64,000 nucleotides of DNA from positions 124,001 through 188,000 of the forward strand of contig NZ_CP075524.1 in NCBI RefSeq assembly GCF_025808395.1, given 5' to 3'. The translations under genes were made by a program, and so were the position numbers. Positions 42,075 through 51,335 of this stretch are shown piece by piece. The notes below the pieces were generated by a model. That model worked only from the letters and a program-made list of their open reading frames with translations, made no database searches and was not told the DNA's origin. Each line of letters opens with the position of its first letter. Position 1 is the stretch's first letter. The DNA comes from Microcella sp. Its GTDB lineage: Bacteria; Actinomycetota; Actinomycetes; Actinomycetales; Microbacteriaceae.

Positions 42075-42923
42075 ATGACCACCATTCGCGCAGCGATCAC
42101 CCAGACCACTTGGACGGGCGACAAAGAGTCGATGATCGCCAAGCACGAGCAGTTCGCGCGCGATGCCGCCGCCGACGGTGCTCAGATCATCTGCTTTCAA
42201 GAGCTCTTCTACGGGCCCTACTTCGGCATCATCGAAGACGCCAAGTACTACGACTACGCAGAGCCGGCCGACGGGCCGATCGTGCAGCGCTTCGCCAAGC
42301 TCGCGAAAGAGCTGAAGATGGTCATCGTCTTGCCGATCTACGAAGAAGACATGCCCGGCGTGTACTACAACACCGCGGTGGTGGTGGATGCTGACGGCAC
42401 GATTCTCGGCAAGTACCGCAAGCACCACATCCCGAACCTCGACCGGTTCTGGGAGAAGTTCTACTTCCGCCCCGGCAACCTCGGCTACCCCGTGTTCGAC
42501 ACGGCCGTCGGCAAGGTCGGCGTGTACATCTGCTACGACCGACACTTTCCTGAAGGGTGGCGCGAGCTCGGCCTGAACGGCGCCGAACTCGTGTTCAACC
42601 CGAGCGCGACCAAGCCCGGCCTCTCGAACCGCCTGTGGGAGCTCGAGCAGCCCGCAGCGGCCGCCGCGAACCAGTACTTCATCGCCGCCAACAACCGCAT
42701 CGGCACCGAGAGCGACGAGTTCGGCGACCTCGCCGTCACCTTCTACGGCAGCTCGTACTTCGTCGACCCCCGCGGCAACTATGTGGGAGACGTCGCCAGC
42801 CAAGACCAGACCGAGATCGTCACGCGCGATCTCGACCTCGGCCTCATTCGCGAAGTGCGCAACAGCTGGCAGTTCTACCGCGATCGTCGCCCCGAGTCGT
42901 ACACCGCGACGGTGAAGCCCTAA
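42075..42923 (+). CDS. Nitrilase-family beta-ureidopropionase-like amidohydrolase
   Basis: The 282-residue carbon-nitrogen hydrolase has the Glu-Lys-Cys triad of the nitrilase superfamily: Glu43 (CFQELFYGPYF), Lys116 (KYRKHHIP) and Cys153 (YICYDRHFPE). These match the N-carbamoyl-beta-alanine / N-carbamoylputrescine amidohydrolase branch. Next to a dihydropyrimidinase it most likely hydrolyses N-carbamoyl-beta-amino acids to the amino acid, CO2 and ammonia. A strong agaggggaacc site precedes ATG 42075. First gene of module B. Confidence 0.92.
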   Translation: MTTIRAAITQTTWTGDKESMIAKHEQFARDAAADGAQIICFQELFYGPYFGIIEDAKYYDYAEPADGPIVQRFAKLAKELKMVIVLPIYEEDMPGVYYNTAVVVDADGTILGKYRKHHIPNLDRFWEKFYFRPGNLGYPVFDTAVGKVGVYICYDRHFPEGWRELGLNGAELVFNPSATKPGLSNRLWELEQPAAAAANQYFIAANNRIGTESDEFGDLAVTFYGSSYFVDPRGNYVGDVASQDQTEIVTRDLDLGLIREVRNSWQFYRDRRPESYTATVKP

Positions 42924-42935
42924 GGAGGCCCGGCC

Positions 42936-44399
42936 ATGACCACCACCCTCATCACCGGCGGCACCGTCGTCAGCGCCACCGGCCGCGGCGAGGCCGACGT
43001 GCTCATCGACGGCGAGACCATCGTCGCCGTGCTCGCGCCCGGCTCGACCCTGCTCGGGCACGACCTGGCCGCATCCGTCGACACTGTCATCGACGCCACG
43101 GGCAAGTACGTGATTCCCGGCGGCATCGACGCCCACACCCACATGGAGCTGCCCTTCGGCGGCACCGCCGCGATCGACACCTTCGAGACCGGCACGATCG
43201 CCGCCGCCTGGGGCGGCACGACGAGCATCATCGACTTCGCCGTGCAGACGGCCGGGCAGAAGGTGTTCGACGGGCTCGCCGCCTGGCACGAGAAGGCGGG
43301 CGGCAACTGCGCGATCGACTACGGGTTTCACCAGATCGTGGGCGGCGTCGACGCCGATTCGCTCGATGCTCTGCCGAAGCTCATCGACGAGGGCATCACG
43401 AGCTACAAGATGTTCATGGCGTACCCCGGCGTCTTCTACGCCGACGACGCGCAGATCCTGCGCGCGATGCAGGTCGCCGCCGAGCACGGACTCATGACGA
43501 TGATGCACGCCGAGAACGGCCCCGCCATCGACGTGCTCGTGGCGCAGCTGCTCGAGCAGGGCAAGACCGACCCCTACTACCACGGCGTCGCACGCGCCTG
43601 GCAGATGGAGGAGGAGGCGACGCACCGCGCGATCATGCTCGCCAACCTCACTGGTGCGCCGCTCTACGTCGTGCACGTGAGCGCCAAGCAGGCCGTCGAG
43701 CAGCTCGCCGCCGCCCGCGACATCGGGCAGAACGTGTTCGGCGAGACCTGCCCGCAATACCTCTACCTGTCGCTCGAAGAGCAGCTCGGTGCAGTGAGCG
43801 AGCAGTACGGTGCCTTCGAAGGTGCCAAGTGGGTGTGCTCGACACCGCTGCGGTCACGGGCCGAAGGGCACCAAGACCACATGTGGCAGAGCCTGCGCAC
43901 CAACGACATCCAGATGGTGTCGACCGACCACTGCCCGTTCTGCATGAAAGACCAGAAAGAGCTCGGGCTCGGCGACTTCTCGAAGATTCCCAACGGCATC
44001 GGCTCGGTCGAGCACCGCATGGACTTGATGTACCAGGGCGTCGTCACCGGTCAGATCACGCTCGAGCGCTGGGTCGAGATCACCTCGACCACGCCCGCGC
44101 GCATGTTCGGCCTCTACGGCACGAAGGGCGTCATCGCTCCGGGCGCGGACGCCGACATCGTCGTCTACGACCCGAACGGCCACACCTCGATCGGCATGCC
44201 CGTCGACGAGGCCGGCAACCCCACGGGCCGCAAGCACCACATGAACATGGACCACGCGGCGTGGGAGGGCTTCGAGATCGACGGCAAGGTCGACACGGTC
44301 ATCTCGCGCGGCTCGGTCGTCATCCAGAACGATCAGTTCCACGGGCGGGCCGGGCACGGGCAGTACCTGCGCCGTGGCCTGAGCCAGTACCTGGTCTGA
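42936..44399 (+). CDS. Dihydropyrimidinase / D-hydantoinase
   Basis: The 487-residue binuclear-zinc enzyme opens dihydrouracil, dihydrothymine or hydantoin rings. Metal ligands His67 and His69 (GGIDAHTHMELPFGG), carboxylated Lys158 (ITSYKMFMAYPG), His191 (MMHAENG), a further His (YVVHVSAKQA) and the catalytic Asp in STDHCPFC are all present. It belongs to the HydA/dihydropyrimidinase branch, unlike the module A cyclic amidohydrolase. It lies 12 bases after the nitrilase gene; their activities are sequential steps of reductive pyrimidine catabolism. Confidence 0.93.
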   Translation: MTTTLITGGTVVSATGRGEADVLIDGETIVAVLAPGSTLLGHDLAASVDTVIDATGKYVIPGGIDAHTHMELPFGGTAAIDTFETGTIAAAWGGTTSIIDFAVQTAGQKVFDGLAAWHEKAGGNCAIDYGFHQIVGGVDADSLDALPKLIDEGITSYKMFMAYPGVFYADDAQILRAMQVAAEHGLMTMMHAENGPAIDVLVAQLLEQGKTDPYYHGVARAWQMEEEATHRAIMLANLTGAPLYVVHVSAKQAVEQLAAARDIGQNVFGETCPQYLYLSLEEQLGAVSEQYGAFEGAKWVCSTPLRSRAEGHQDHMWQSLRTNDIQMVSTDHCPFCMKDQKELGLGDFSKIPNGIGSVEHRMDLMYQGVVTGQITLERWVEITSTTPARMFGLYGTKGVIAPGADADIVVYDPNGHTSIGMPVDEAGNPTGRKHHMNMDHAAWEGFEIDGKVDTVISRGSVVIQNDQFHGRAGHGQYLRRGLSQYLV

Positions 44400-44427
44400 G
44401 CCGACGACGAAGAAGAGACGAGCATCC

Positions 44428-45444
44428 ATGGACTTCGGAGCAGTACTGCAGACCAACCCGCCCGCCAGCCGCACGGTGCACCTCGCCAAGCTCGCCGAGC
44501 AGTACGGCTTCAGTCACGTGTGGACCTTCGACAGCCACATCCTGTGGCAAGAGCCCTACGTGATCTACTCGGCGATTCTCGCCGAGACGCACCGCATCAC
44601 CGTCGGCCCCTTCGTCACGAACCCCGCGACGCGCGACTGGACGGTCACCGCGAGCGTCTTCGCGACCCTCAACGAGATGTACGGCAACCGCACAATCTGC
44701 GGCATCGGCCGGGGCGACTCGGCGGTGCGGGTGACGAACGGCACGCCCACGACGCTCGCTGAGCTGCGAGAGTCGATCCACGTCATTCGTGAACTCGGCA
44801 ACTCGCGGGCCGTCGAGTACAACGGGTCGACCCTGCAGTTTCCGTGGAGCCACGGCAGCGAGCTCGAGGTGTGGGTGGCGGCGTACGGCCCGCTCGCGCT
44901 CAAGCTCACGGGCGAGGTCGGCGACGGCTTCATCTTGCAGCTCGCCGACCTCGACATCGCGAAGTGGATGATCGAGACGGTGCGCACGGCCGCCGACAAC
45001 GCGGGCCGTGACCCGATGAGCGTGAAGTTCTGCGTCGCGGCACCGATGTACATCGGCACCGACTGGGATCACATGCGCAATCAGGTGCGCTGGTTCGGCG
45101 GCATGGTCGGCAACCACGTGGCCGACATCGTGGCGAAGCACGGCGACAGCGCAGATGTTCCGCGGGCGCTCACCGACTACATCGCTGGCCGCCAGGGCTA
45201 CGACTACAACACGCACGGCAAGGCCGGCAACGACCACGTCGGCTTCGTGCCAGACGAGATCGTCGACCGCTTCTGCGTGCTCGGCGACGGCAAAGACCAC
45301 ATCGAGAAGCTCGAGGCGCTGCGCGACCTCGGTGTCGACCAATTTGCCGGCTACCTGCAGCACGACAACAAGGAAGAGACGCTGCGCGTCTACGGCGAGC
45401 ACGTGATTCCGGCCCTGCGCGGCTCGAAACAGGCGCGCGTATGA
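44428..45444 (+). CDS. LLM F420-type oxidoreductase of the CPS_4043 group
   Basis: The 338-residue luciferase-like barrel begins MDFGAVLQTNPPASR and has FSHVWTFDSHILWQEPYVIYSAIL, GPFVTNPATRDWTV and GIGRGDSAVR. From memory these fit the CPS_4043-type family related to methylenetetrahydromethanopterin reductase, whose function is unassigned and which in proteobacteria sits near hydantoinase genes. Here it directly follows the dihydropyrimidinase, so it is a candidate for F420H2-dependent reduction of the pyrimidine-type ring. It overlaps the next permease by four bases. Confidence 0.85.
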   Translation: MDFGAVLQTNPPASRTVHLAKLAEQYGFSHVWTFDSHILWQEPYVIYSAILAETHRITVGPFVTNPATRDWTVTASVFATLNEMYGNRTICGIGRGDSAVRVTNGTPTTLAELRESIHVIRELGNSRAVEYNGSTLQFPWSHGSELEVWVAAYGPLALKLTGEVGDGFILQLADLDIAKWMIETVRTAADNAGRDPMSVKFCVAAPMYIGTDWDHMRNQVRWFGGMVGNHVADIVAKHGDSADVPRALTDYIAGRQGYDYNTHGKAGNDHVGFVPDEIVDRFCVLGDGKDHIEKLEALRDLGVDQFAGYLQHDNKEETLRVYGEHVIPALRGSKQARV

Positions 45445-46361
45445 CCGATGCCGCCTCCGTGCTCGCGACGCCTCGACGACGCGCGGGCTCGGGCGCGCGG
45501 TGGAGGGCCTTCGGCTATGGCGTGCTGGGCATCGCCACACTCATCGTCGTGTGGGAGGTCTACAAGTGGCTCGGCCCAGCGAATGGTCTCGTGATCGGTG
45601 ACACGCGCGTGCTGCCACGAACGAGCGACCTCGCCATGCCGCATGTCATCGACATGGTCGCTCGACTATTCGAACCGGTGACCCGTGCGCCGGGGGCGCG
45701 CGTGCTGTGGCTCGAGGTGGTGCTCGCCGCGTCGGTGACGCTCGGCATCGCCGCCGTCGGGTGGATCGTCGGCGTCATCGTGGGCATCGGCCTTGCGCTG
45801 CTCATGCAGCGGTGGGTCGTCGCCGAGTCTGCGGTGCTGCCCTGGGTGATTCTCAGCCAGACGGTGCCGCTCATCGCCTTCGCGCCGCTCGTCAAGAGTT
45901 GGGGCTCTCGCCTCGAGCTCGGCGTCGTCGACTGGCAAGACTGGATGAGCGTCGCGGTCATCGCGAGCTACCTGGCATTCTTCCCGATCGCGGTCGGTGC
46001 CCTCAAAGGATTTCAGGCGGCCGATCGCACGCACCTCGAGCTCATGCACACCTACTCGGCCGGCTGGTGGTCGACGATGCGCCACCTGCGGTTTCCGACC
46101 GCCGTGCCCTATCTGCTGCCCGCACTGCGTCTCGGTGCCGCGAATGCGGTTGTCGGTGCCGTCGTCGCCGAAGTGTCGACCGGTCTGCAGGGCGGCATCG
46201 GGCGCATGGTCATCCAGTTCGCCGGGCAGGCGAGCGGCGACCCGGCCAAGGCCTGGGCGCCCATCTTCGGGGCTATCGCGCTCGGGCTCATCGCCGCGGG
46301 CTCGGTCGCTCTGCTCGGTCTGACGGTCAAGAACTATCGACGAACGGAATCTGCCGCATGA
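45441..46361 (+). CDS. NitT/TauT-type ABC permease 1 (module B)
   Basis: The 306-residue permease has about six membrane segments. It carries the coupling-loop motif MHTYSAGWWSTMRHLRFPTAVPYLLPALRLGAANAVVGA. Unusually, it has an extended extracytoplasmic loop between the first two helices (residues about 45-85). It overlaps both neighbours by four bases, placing it in one transcript with the LLM gene and the ATPase. Confidence 0.9.
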   Translation: MTDAASVLATPRRRAGSGARWRAFGYGVLGIATLIVVWEVYKWLGPANGLVIGDTRVLPRTSDLAMPHVIDMVARLFEPVTRAPGARVLWLEVVLAASVTLGIAAVGWIVGVIVGIGLALLMQRWVVAESAVLPWVILSQTVPLIAFAPLVKSWGSRLELGVVDWQDWMSVAVIASYLAFFPIAVGALKGFQAADRTHLELMHTYSAGWWSTMRHLRFPTAVPYLLPALRLGAANAVVGAVVAEVSTGLQGGIGRMVIQFAGQASGDPAKAWAPIFGAIALGLIAAGSVALLGLTVKNYRRTESAA

Positions 46362-47179
46362 ACGACACCGTCTCAACCGCACCGGCTGTCTCGGTCGTCG
46401 CGCTCGACAAGACCTTCTCGACCCGCCGCACCGAGGTGGTCGCCCTGACGGGCATCGACCTGACGGTGAAACCCGGTGAGTTCGTCTCGCTCATCGGCCC
46501 CTCAGGGTGCGGCAAGAGCACGCTGCTGCGTCTCATCGCCGACCTCGAGACCCCCTCGAGCGGCACGGTCGAAGTGTTCGGCAAACCGGCCCACGACGCC
46601 AGGGTCGACCAGAGCTACGGCATCGCCTTTCAGCAGGCGGGGCTGCTGCCGTGGCGCACTGTGGCGGCGAACATCGCGCTGCCGCTCGAACTGCACGGCT
46701 CCGATCGAGCGGCGGTGCGGTCTCGCGTCGCCGAACTGATCGAGATGGTCGGCTTGGGCGACTTCGCCGACCGATACCCCGACCAGCTCTCGGGCGGCAT
46801 GCAGCAGCGCGTCGCGATCGCGCGGGCACTGGCGAAGAAGCCTGCGCTGCTGCTCATGGACGAGCCGTTCGGCGCCCTCGATGAGATGACGCGCGAATAC
46901 ATGCAGACAGAGCTCCTGCGCATATGCGCCGAGACCGGGGCGGCGGTCGTCTTCGTGACCCACTCGATTCCTGAAGCCGTCTACGTGAGCGATCGTGTCG
47001 TCGTGATGTCTCCGCGCCCGGGCCGCATCTCAGACATCGTGTCGATGGCGCTCGGCAGCACCGCGAGCCGTGCCGACGACCTACGCGAAGACGGGGCGTT
47101 CTTCGAGATGATCACGGCCGTGCGCGAGGCACTTCACGGCGCCCCGGTGGCCGACGTGCGAGGGGTTGAGACTCGATGA
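46358..47179 (+). CDS. NitT/TauT-type ABC ATPase (module B)
   Basis: The 273-residue ATPase has Walker A GPSGCGKSTL near residue 48, the Q-loop FQQAGLLPWRTV, signature LSGGMQQRVAIARA, Walker B LLLMDEPFGALDEMT and switch His in VTHSIPEAVYVSD. It is close to the module A ATPase. Gene order differs from module A: here the ATPase lies between the two permeases. Start ATG 46358 overlaps the preceding permease stop. Confidence 0.93.
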   Translation: MNDTVSTAPAVSVVALDKTFSTRRTEVVALTGIDLTVKPGEFVSLIGPSGCGKSTLLRLIADLETPSSGTVEVFGKPAHDARVDQSYGIAFQQAGLLPWRTVAANIALPLELHGSDRAAVRSRVAELIEMVGLGDFADRYPDQLSGGMQQRVAIARALAKKPALLLMDEPFGALDEMTREYMQTELLRICAETGAAVVFVTHSIPEAVYVSDRVVVMSPRPGRISDIVSMALGSTASRADDLREDGAFFEMITAVREALHGAPVADVRGVETR

Positions 47180-47958
47180 CGACTGCGGGCGTTCTGGGCC
47201 GAGCCGAGGCGAGCAGTCTCACTCGCGTCGTCGCGCCCGTCATGCTCGGCGTCATCGTTCTGGCCGGCTGGCAGGCTCTCGCCGGCAGCGGAGTCGTCGA
47301 CTCGTATCTCTTGCCGAGCCCCGCAGCCATCGGTGCCGAGATCGTGGCGTTCGCCCCGTCGATGGTGAGCGCGGGCGCGGCTACTGGCCTCAACGCGCTT
47401 GTCGGGCTCATCGCCGGAACCCTCATGGCAATCATCGCGGCACTTCTCGCGTCGACGACGCGTGTGGTAGACGGCATGCTCGCGCCCGTCGTTGCCGCCC
47501 TCGCCGTCATCCCGATCGTCGCGCTCGCACCCGTGCTCAACACCATGTTCGGTGCTGACTCGCAGACCGGCCGACAACTCATCGCCGCCCTTGCCGCTTT
47601 CGTGCCCGTCTTCATCACGACGAGCAGGGGGCTGCGTCAAACCCAGCCCGTGCACCGTGACCTCATGAAGAGCTATGCGGCAACGCCTTGGCAGTCGATG
47701 CGCGCGATCACACTGCGGGTCGCGGTGCCGTACACCTTCACCGGAATCCGACTCGCGTCGTCGCTCGCCGTGATCTCTGCCCTGGTCGCCGAGTACTTCG
47801 GCGGGCCGCGCGGTGGCCTCGGGGGGCTCATCTCTACGTCGGCGGCGTCGAGCGCCTACCCGCGCGCCTGGGCCTACGTGGTGGCAGCAATCGTGCTGGG
47901 GCTGGCGTTCTTCGTCATCACCTCGGCTCTTGAACGATGGGTCTCTCGTCGACGGTGA
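47176..47958 (+). CDS. NitT/TauT-type ABC permease 2 (module B)
   Basis: The 260-residue permease has six hydrophobic segments. It carries the motif MKSYAATPWQSMRAITLRVAVPYTFTGIRLASSLAVISALVAEY. It overlaps the ATPase by four bases and ends 84 bases before the binding-protein gene, where a small hairpin lies. Confidence 0.9.
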   Translation: MTTAGVLGRAEASSLTRVVAPVMLGVIVLAGWQALAGSGVVDSYLLPSPAAIGAEIVAFAPSMVSAGAATGLNALVGLIAGTLMAIIAALLASTTRVVDGMLAPVVAALAVIPIVALAPVLNTMFGADSQTGRQLIAALAAFVPVFITTSRGLRQTQPVHRDLMKSYAATPWQSMRAITLRVAVPYTFTGIRLASSLAVISALVAEYFGGPRGGLGGLISTSAASSAYPRAWAYVVAAIVLGLAFFVITSALERWVSRRR

Positions 47959-47974
47959 CGAGACCTGACAGCGC

Positions 47975-47992
47975 CCCCGGTGCGAACCGGGG
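47975..47992 (+). other. 7-bp GC hairpin with GNRA-type loop before the binding-protein gene
   Basis: ccccggt-GCGA-accgggg forms a compact hairpin in the 84-base gap between permease 2 and the binding-protein gene. Such an element may mark mRNA processing that lets the binding protein be made in excess over the membrane subunits. Confidence 0.5.
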
Positions 47993-48042
47993 TCGACTAG
48001 CACCACCTCTGCACCGTCGAGAACACCGAAAGGACACAGCAC

Positions 48043-49185
48043 ATGATGAACCGCAATCGTCGCCTCGCGACGTTCAGCGCGCTCGGCCTGACCGCCGCGC
48101 TCGCTCTCACAGCCTGCGCCGCCGACAGCCCTGAGGCTGTCGAACCGGGCGAAGAGCTGACGCCCATCAAGCTTCAGCTGCAGTGGCTTCCGCAAGGGCA
48201 GTTCGCCGGATACTTCGCTGCCATCGATCAGGGCTACTTCGAAGAAGCCGGGCTCGACGTCGAGATCATCCCCTCGGGTGGCGACATCGTGCCGCAAGAC
48301 GCCCTCGCCAACGGAGACGTCGACTATGCGATCGCCTGGGTGCCCAAGGTGCTCGGCTCGATCGAGGCCGGTGCAGGCGTGACCAACATCGCCCAGATCT
48401 TCCAGCGGTCGGGAACCCTGCAGGTCGCCTGGGCAGACTCTGGAATCACCTCGGTCGCCGACTTCGAAGGCAAGAAGATCGGTTCGTGGGGCTTCGGCAA
48501 TGAGTGGGAGATCTTCGCGGCGATGGCCGCAGAGGGCCTCGACTCGACGACCGTCGAGATCATCACGCAAGACTTCAACATGAACGCCTTCTTGTCTGGC
48601 GACATCGATGCTGCGCAGGCGATGACCTACAACGAGTACGCCCAGCTGCTCGAATCGGTCGACCCTGAGACGGGCGAGCTGTATTCGCCCGACGACTTCA
48701 CGGTCATCTCGTATGAAGATACGGTCGGCGCCATGCTGCAAGACGCCATCTGGGCCGACACTGCTCGTCTCGACAGCGATGAGGCGTACCAAGAGACGAC
48801 GGTCGCCTTCTTGACCGCCGTCATCAAGGGCTGGATCTTCGCAGCCGAGAACCCTGAAGAAGCCGCGCAGATCACGATCAACGCGGGTTCGGGCTGGGGC
48901 CCGAGCCACGAGCTGTGGATGGTCAACGAGACAAACAAGCTCATCTGGCCCGCGCCGAACGGCATCGGCTTCATCGACTCAGCCGCGTTCGACAACACCG
49001 TCGCCGCAGCGCTCAGCGCCGTGAACGAGTCGGGAGCGAGCCTCATCACGGCCCCGCCGCCAGCAAGCGCATGGACGAACGAGTACATCGAACGGGCTCT
49101 CGCCGCGCTCGAAGCGGAAGGCTTCGACATCACGGGCGACAGCTTCTCGCCGATTCAGGTCGAGCTGCTCGAGGGCGGCAACTGA
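48043..49185 (+). CDS. NMT1/THI5-like substrate-binding lipoprotein (module B)
   Basis: The 380-residue lipoprotein has a signal ending in LTAC (Cys about residue 25) and the NMT1/THI5 pattern KLQLQWLPQGQFAGYFAAIDQGYFEEAGLDVEI, NGDVDYAIAWVPKVLGSIEAG, and WGFGNEWEIFAAM. Relatives bind pyrimidine or flavin-like heterocycles (formylaminopyrimidine, riboflavin), which agrees with a pyrimidine pathway. A gaaaggaca ribosome binding site precedes ATG 48043. A strong hairpin follows the gene. Confidence 0.9.
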   Translation: MMNRNRRLATFSALGLTAALALTACAADSPEAVEPGEELTPIKLQLQWLPQGQFAGYFAAIDQGYFEEAGLDVEIIPSGGDIVPQDALANGDVDYAIAWVPKVLGSIEAGAGVTNIAQIFQRSGTLQVAWADSGITSVADFEGKKIGSWGFGNEWEIFAAMAAEGLDSTTVEIITQDFNMNAFLSGDIDAAQAMTYNEYAQLLESVDPETGELYSPDDFTVISYEDTVGAMLQDAIWADTARLDSDEAYQETTVAFLTAVIKGWIFAAENPEEAAQITINAGSGWGPSHELWMVNETNKLIWPAPNGIGFIDSAAFDNTVAAALSAVNESGASLITAPPPASAWTNEYIERALAALEAEGFDITGDSFSPIQVELLEGGN

Positions 49186-49199
49186 CCCGACGCGGTCTT

Positions 49200-49235
49200 G
49201 TGGCCGGGTCTGCGCACGTGCGCGGGCCCGGCCAC
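49200..49235 (+). terminator. Strong GC-rich hairpin after binding-protein gene
   Basis: gtggccgggtctgcgca (49200-49216) and tgcgcgggcccggccac (49219-49235) pair over 17 positions with only two non-Watson-Crick pairs. No T-tract follows. It lies 15 bases after the binding-protein stop and before the aminotransferase gene, where it may limit read-through or stabilise the upstream mRNA. Confidence 0.65.
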
Positions 49236-49300
49236 GGGCATCCGGGGCGATAATGAATGCGCCACCGTCACCCTTCTTCGATCACAAGGAACCGATAGCC

Positions 49301-50674
49301 ATGGCCGATGACCGGTCACACTCTTCCGCCCCCGCTCACGATCCCGCCGACGGCACGCGCGCCTACGATCTCGATCGCGAGTTCGTCTTCCACTCGTGGA
49401 GTGCGCAGGGCGCCCTGAAGCCCTTCGTCATCGCGAGTGCTGCGGGCTGCGAGGTCTACACCTACGACGGCGACACCTACCTCGACTTCTCGAGCCAGCT
49501 CGTCAACACCAACATTGGCCACTCGCACCCGAAGGTCGTCGAGGCCATTCAGCGTCAGGCCGCCGAGCTGGCGACAGTGGCGCCGGCTCACGCGAGTCTC
49601 GTGCGGGGCGAAGCTGCGAAGCGCATCGTCGCGAAGGCCGGCCCCGGCTACTCGAAGGTGTTCTTCACGAACGGCGGTGCCGACGCGAACGAGAACGCCA
49701 TCCGCATGGCGCGCCTCGCGACGGGTCGCGACAAGGTGCTGAGCACCTACCGCAGCTACCACGGCAACACCGGCGCCGCGATCGTCTCGACGGGCGACTG
49801 GCGACGGATGCCCAACGAGTACTCTCGCGGCCACGTGCACTTCTTCGGCCCCTTCCCCTATCGCTCAGAGTTCTGGAGCGACAGCCCCGAGCAAGAGTCA
49901 GAGCGCGCGCTGCACCACCTCGAGCGCACCATCCAGGCGCAGGGGCCGCAGACGATCGCCGCGATTCTGCTCGAGACGGTGCCGGGCACGGCGGGCGTGC
50001 TGACGCCGCCTCCTGGCTACCTCGAGGGGGTGCGAGCGCTGTGCGATCGCTACGACATCGTCTGGATCGCCGACGAGGTGATGGCCGGGTTCGGTCGCAC
50101 GGGGGAGTGGTTCGCGTGGCAGGGGGCCGACATCAACCCGACGGGTGCACGCCCCGACCTCATCACCTTCGCAAAGGGCGTCAACTCGGGCTACGTGCCC
50201 GTGGGGGGCATCGTCATGACGCCGCGATTCTCAGAGCACTTCGATGAGCGCGTCTTTCCGGGCGGCCTCACCTACAGCGGGCATCCACTCGCGGCGGCGT
50301 CGATCGTCGCCTCGATCGATGCGATGACCGACGAAGGGGTCGTCGAGAACGCCAAGCTCATGGGCGAGCAGCACATCGGGCCCGGGCTGCGAGCTCTCGC
50401 CGAGCAGCATCGCATGATCGGCGAGGTGCGCGGCTCTGGCGTGTTCTGGGCCCTCGATCTCGTCACCGATCGAGACACCCGCGAACCCGTCGGCGCCGAG
50501 ATCATCGGTGCGCTCAAGAGCGAGCTGATGTCGCGCAAGCTGCTGCCCTTCGCCGCCGACAACCGCATTCACGTCGTGCCGCCGTGCATCGTCACCGCCG
50601 ACGAAGTCGCAGTCGCCATGCAGGCGTATGACGGTGCTTTCACGGCTGTTGCGCAGAAGCATGGCCTGAACTGA
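49301..50674 (+). CDS. Class III omega-aminotransferase (beta-alanine-type candidate)
   Basis: The 457-residue PLP enzyme has the class III landmarks: DFSSQLVNTNIGHSHPKVVEAI, FFTNGGADANENAIRMAR, YRSYHGNTGAA, the cofactor Asp in WIADEVMAGFGRTG and the Schiff-base Lys292 (ITFAKGVNSGYVPVGG). Beta-alanine or 3-aminoisobutyrate transamination would complete reductive pyrimidine breakdown begun by the upstream genes. ATG 49301 follows an aagga site; an earlier in-frame ATG at 49253 would add 16 residues with no good site. Confidence 0.88.
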   Translation: MADDRSHSSAPAHDPADGTRAYDLDREFVFHSWSAQGALKPFVIASAAGCEVYTYDGDTYLDFSSQLVNTNIGHSHPKVVEAIQRQAAELATVAPAHASLVRGEAAKRIVAKAGPGYSKVFFTNGGADANENAIRMARLATGRDKVLSTYRSYHGNTGAAIVSTGDWRRMPNEYSRGHVHFFGPFPYRSEFWSDSPEQESERALHHLERTIQAQGPQTIAAILLETVPGTAGVLTPPPGYLEGVRALCDRYDIVWIADEVMAGFGRTGEWFAWQGADINPTGARPDLITFAKGVNSGYVPVGGIVMTPRFSEHFDERVFPGGLTYSGHPLAAASIVASIDAMTDEGVVENAKLMGEQHIGPGLRALAEQHRMIGEVRGSGVFWALDLVTDRDTREPVGAEIIGALKSELMSRKLLPFAADNRIHVVPPCIVTADEVAVAMQAYDGAFTAVAQKHGLN

Positions 50675-50761
50675 CGAGTGGCCGCGGGCAGCCTGAACGA
50701 TCGGGTGAGGGGTGCTCGCGGCCGCACCAGCATCGGTGACACCCCGGTAGACTGGAGCGCT

Positions 50762-51283
50762 ATGCCTGCCACCTCGAGCCCCTACCGCGTCAATGTGCGC
50801 GACATCGTGCACCGCCCCGGCGAGATGCGCGAGAAGACGCTCGACGTCGTTGCGCCCGAGCAGCTCGGTGCGGGCGCCGCCGTCGTCGCCGAGGGGGCTG
50901 AGCTCGAACTCGACCTGCGGCTCGAGGGCCTTCACGACGGCATTCTCGTCACCGGTCAGGTGCGCACGACCGCCAGTGCCGACTGCGTTCGGTGCCTCGA
51001 ACCGGTCGAACTGCCCCTCCAAGTCGATTTTCAGGAGCTTTTCGCGTATTCTCCTGAGGTTGCCGATGACTACCAGGTTCACGATAACCACGTGGATTGT
51101 GAACCGGTCGTTCGCGACGCGGTAGTGCTCGCACTGCCGTTCCAGCCGGTGTGCCGAGACGATTGCCCGGGGCTCGACCCCGAAACGGGCGAGCGCCTCG
51201 CAGACCATCCGGAACGGCGGCCGAGCGAGACCATCGATCCCCGGTGGGCCGCGCTCGAAGGCTTTCAGGCCGAAACAGACTGA
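50762..51283 (+). CDS. DUF177/YceD-family protein
   Basis: The 173-residue protein has the DUF177 features SADCVRCLEPVELPLQVDFQE and CRDDCPGL, two CxxC-type pairs that bind zinc in relatives. In bacteria the gene almost always precedes rpmF, and plant and bacterial homologues are linked to 23S rRNA accumulation. Here it is 52 bases before rpmF, the standard arrangement. ATG 50762 follows a -10-like region (tagactgga). Confidence 0.9.
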   Translation: MPATSSPYRVNVRDIVHRPGEMREKTLDVVAPEQLGAGAAVVAEGAELELDLRLEGLHDGILVTGQVRTTASADCVRCLEPVELPLQVDFQELFAYSPEVADDYQVHDNHVDCEPVVRDAVVLALPFQPVCRDDCPGLDPETGERLADHPERRPSETIDPRWAALEGFQAETD

Positions 51284-51335
51284 CCCGCAGCTGCGCGCAC
51301 GCGCACGGCGGCAGAGACGAAAGAAGAGAGACATC

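Noticed and set aside
44428..45444. RutA-type uracil monooxygenase
   Set aside because: Sequence start and motifs fit the CPS_4043-type F420 group rather than RutA, and no RutB-F partners are present; the hydantoinase/ureidopropionase neighbours point to the reductive route.
47959..48042. Riboswitch before the module B binding-protein gene
   Set aside because: Only a small 7-bp hairpin is visible in 84 bases; this is too short and simple for a TPP, FMN or purine aptamer.
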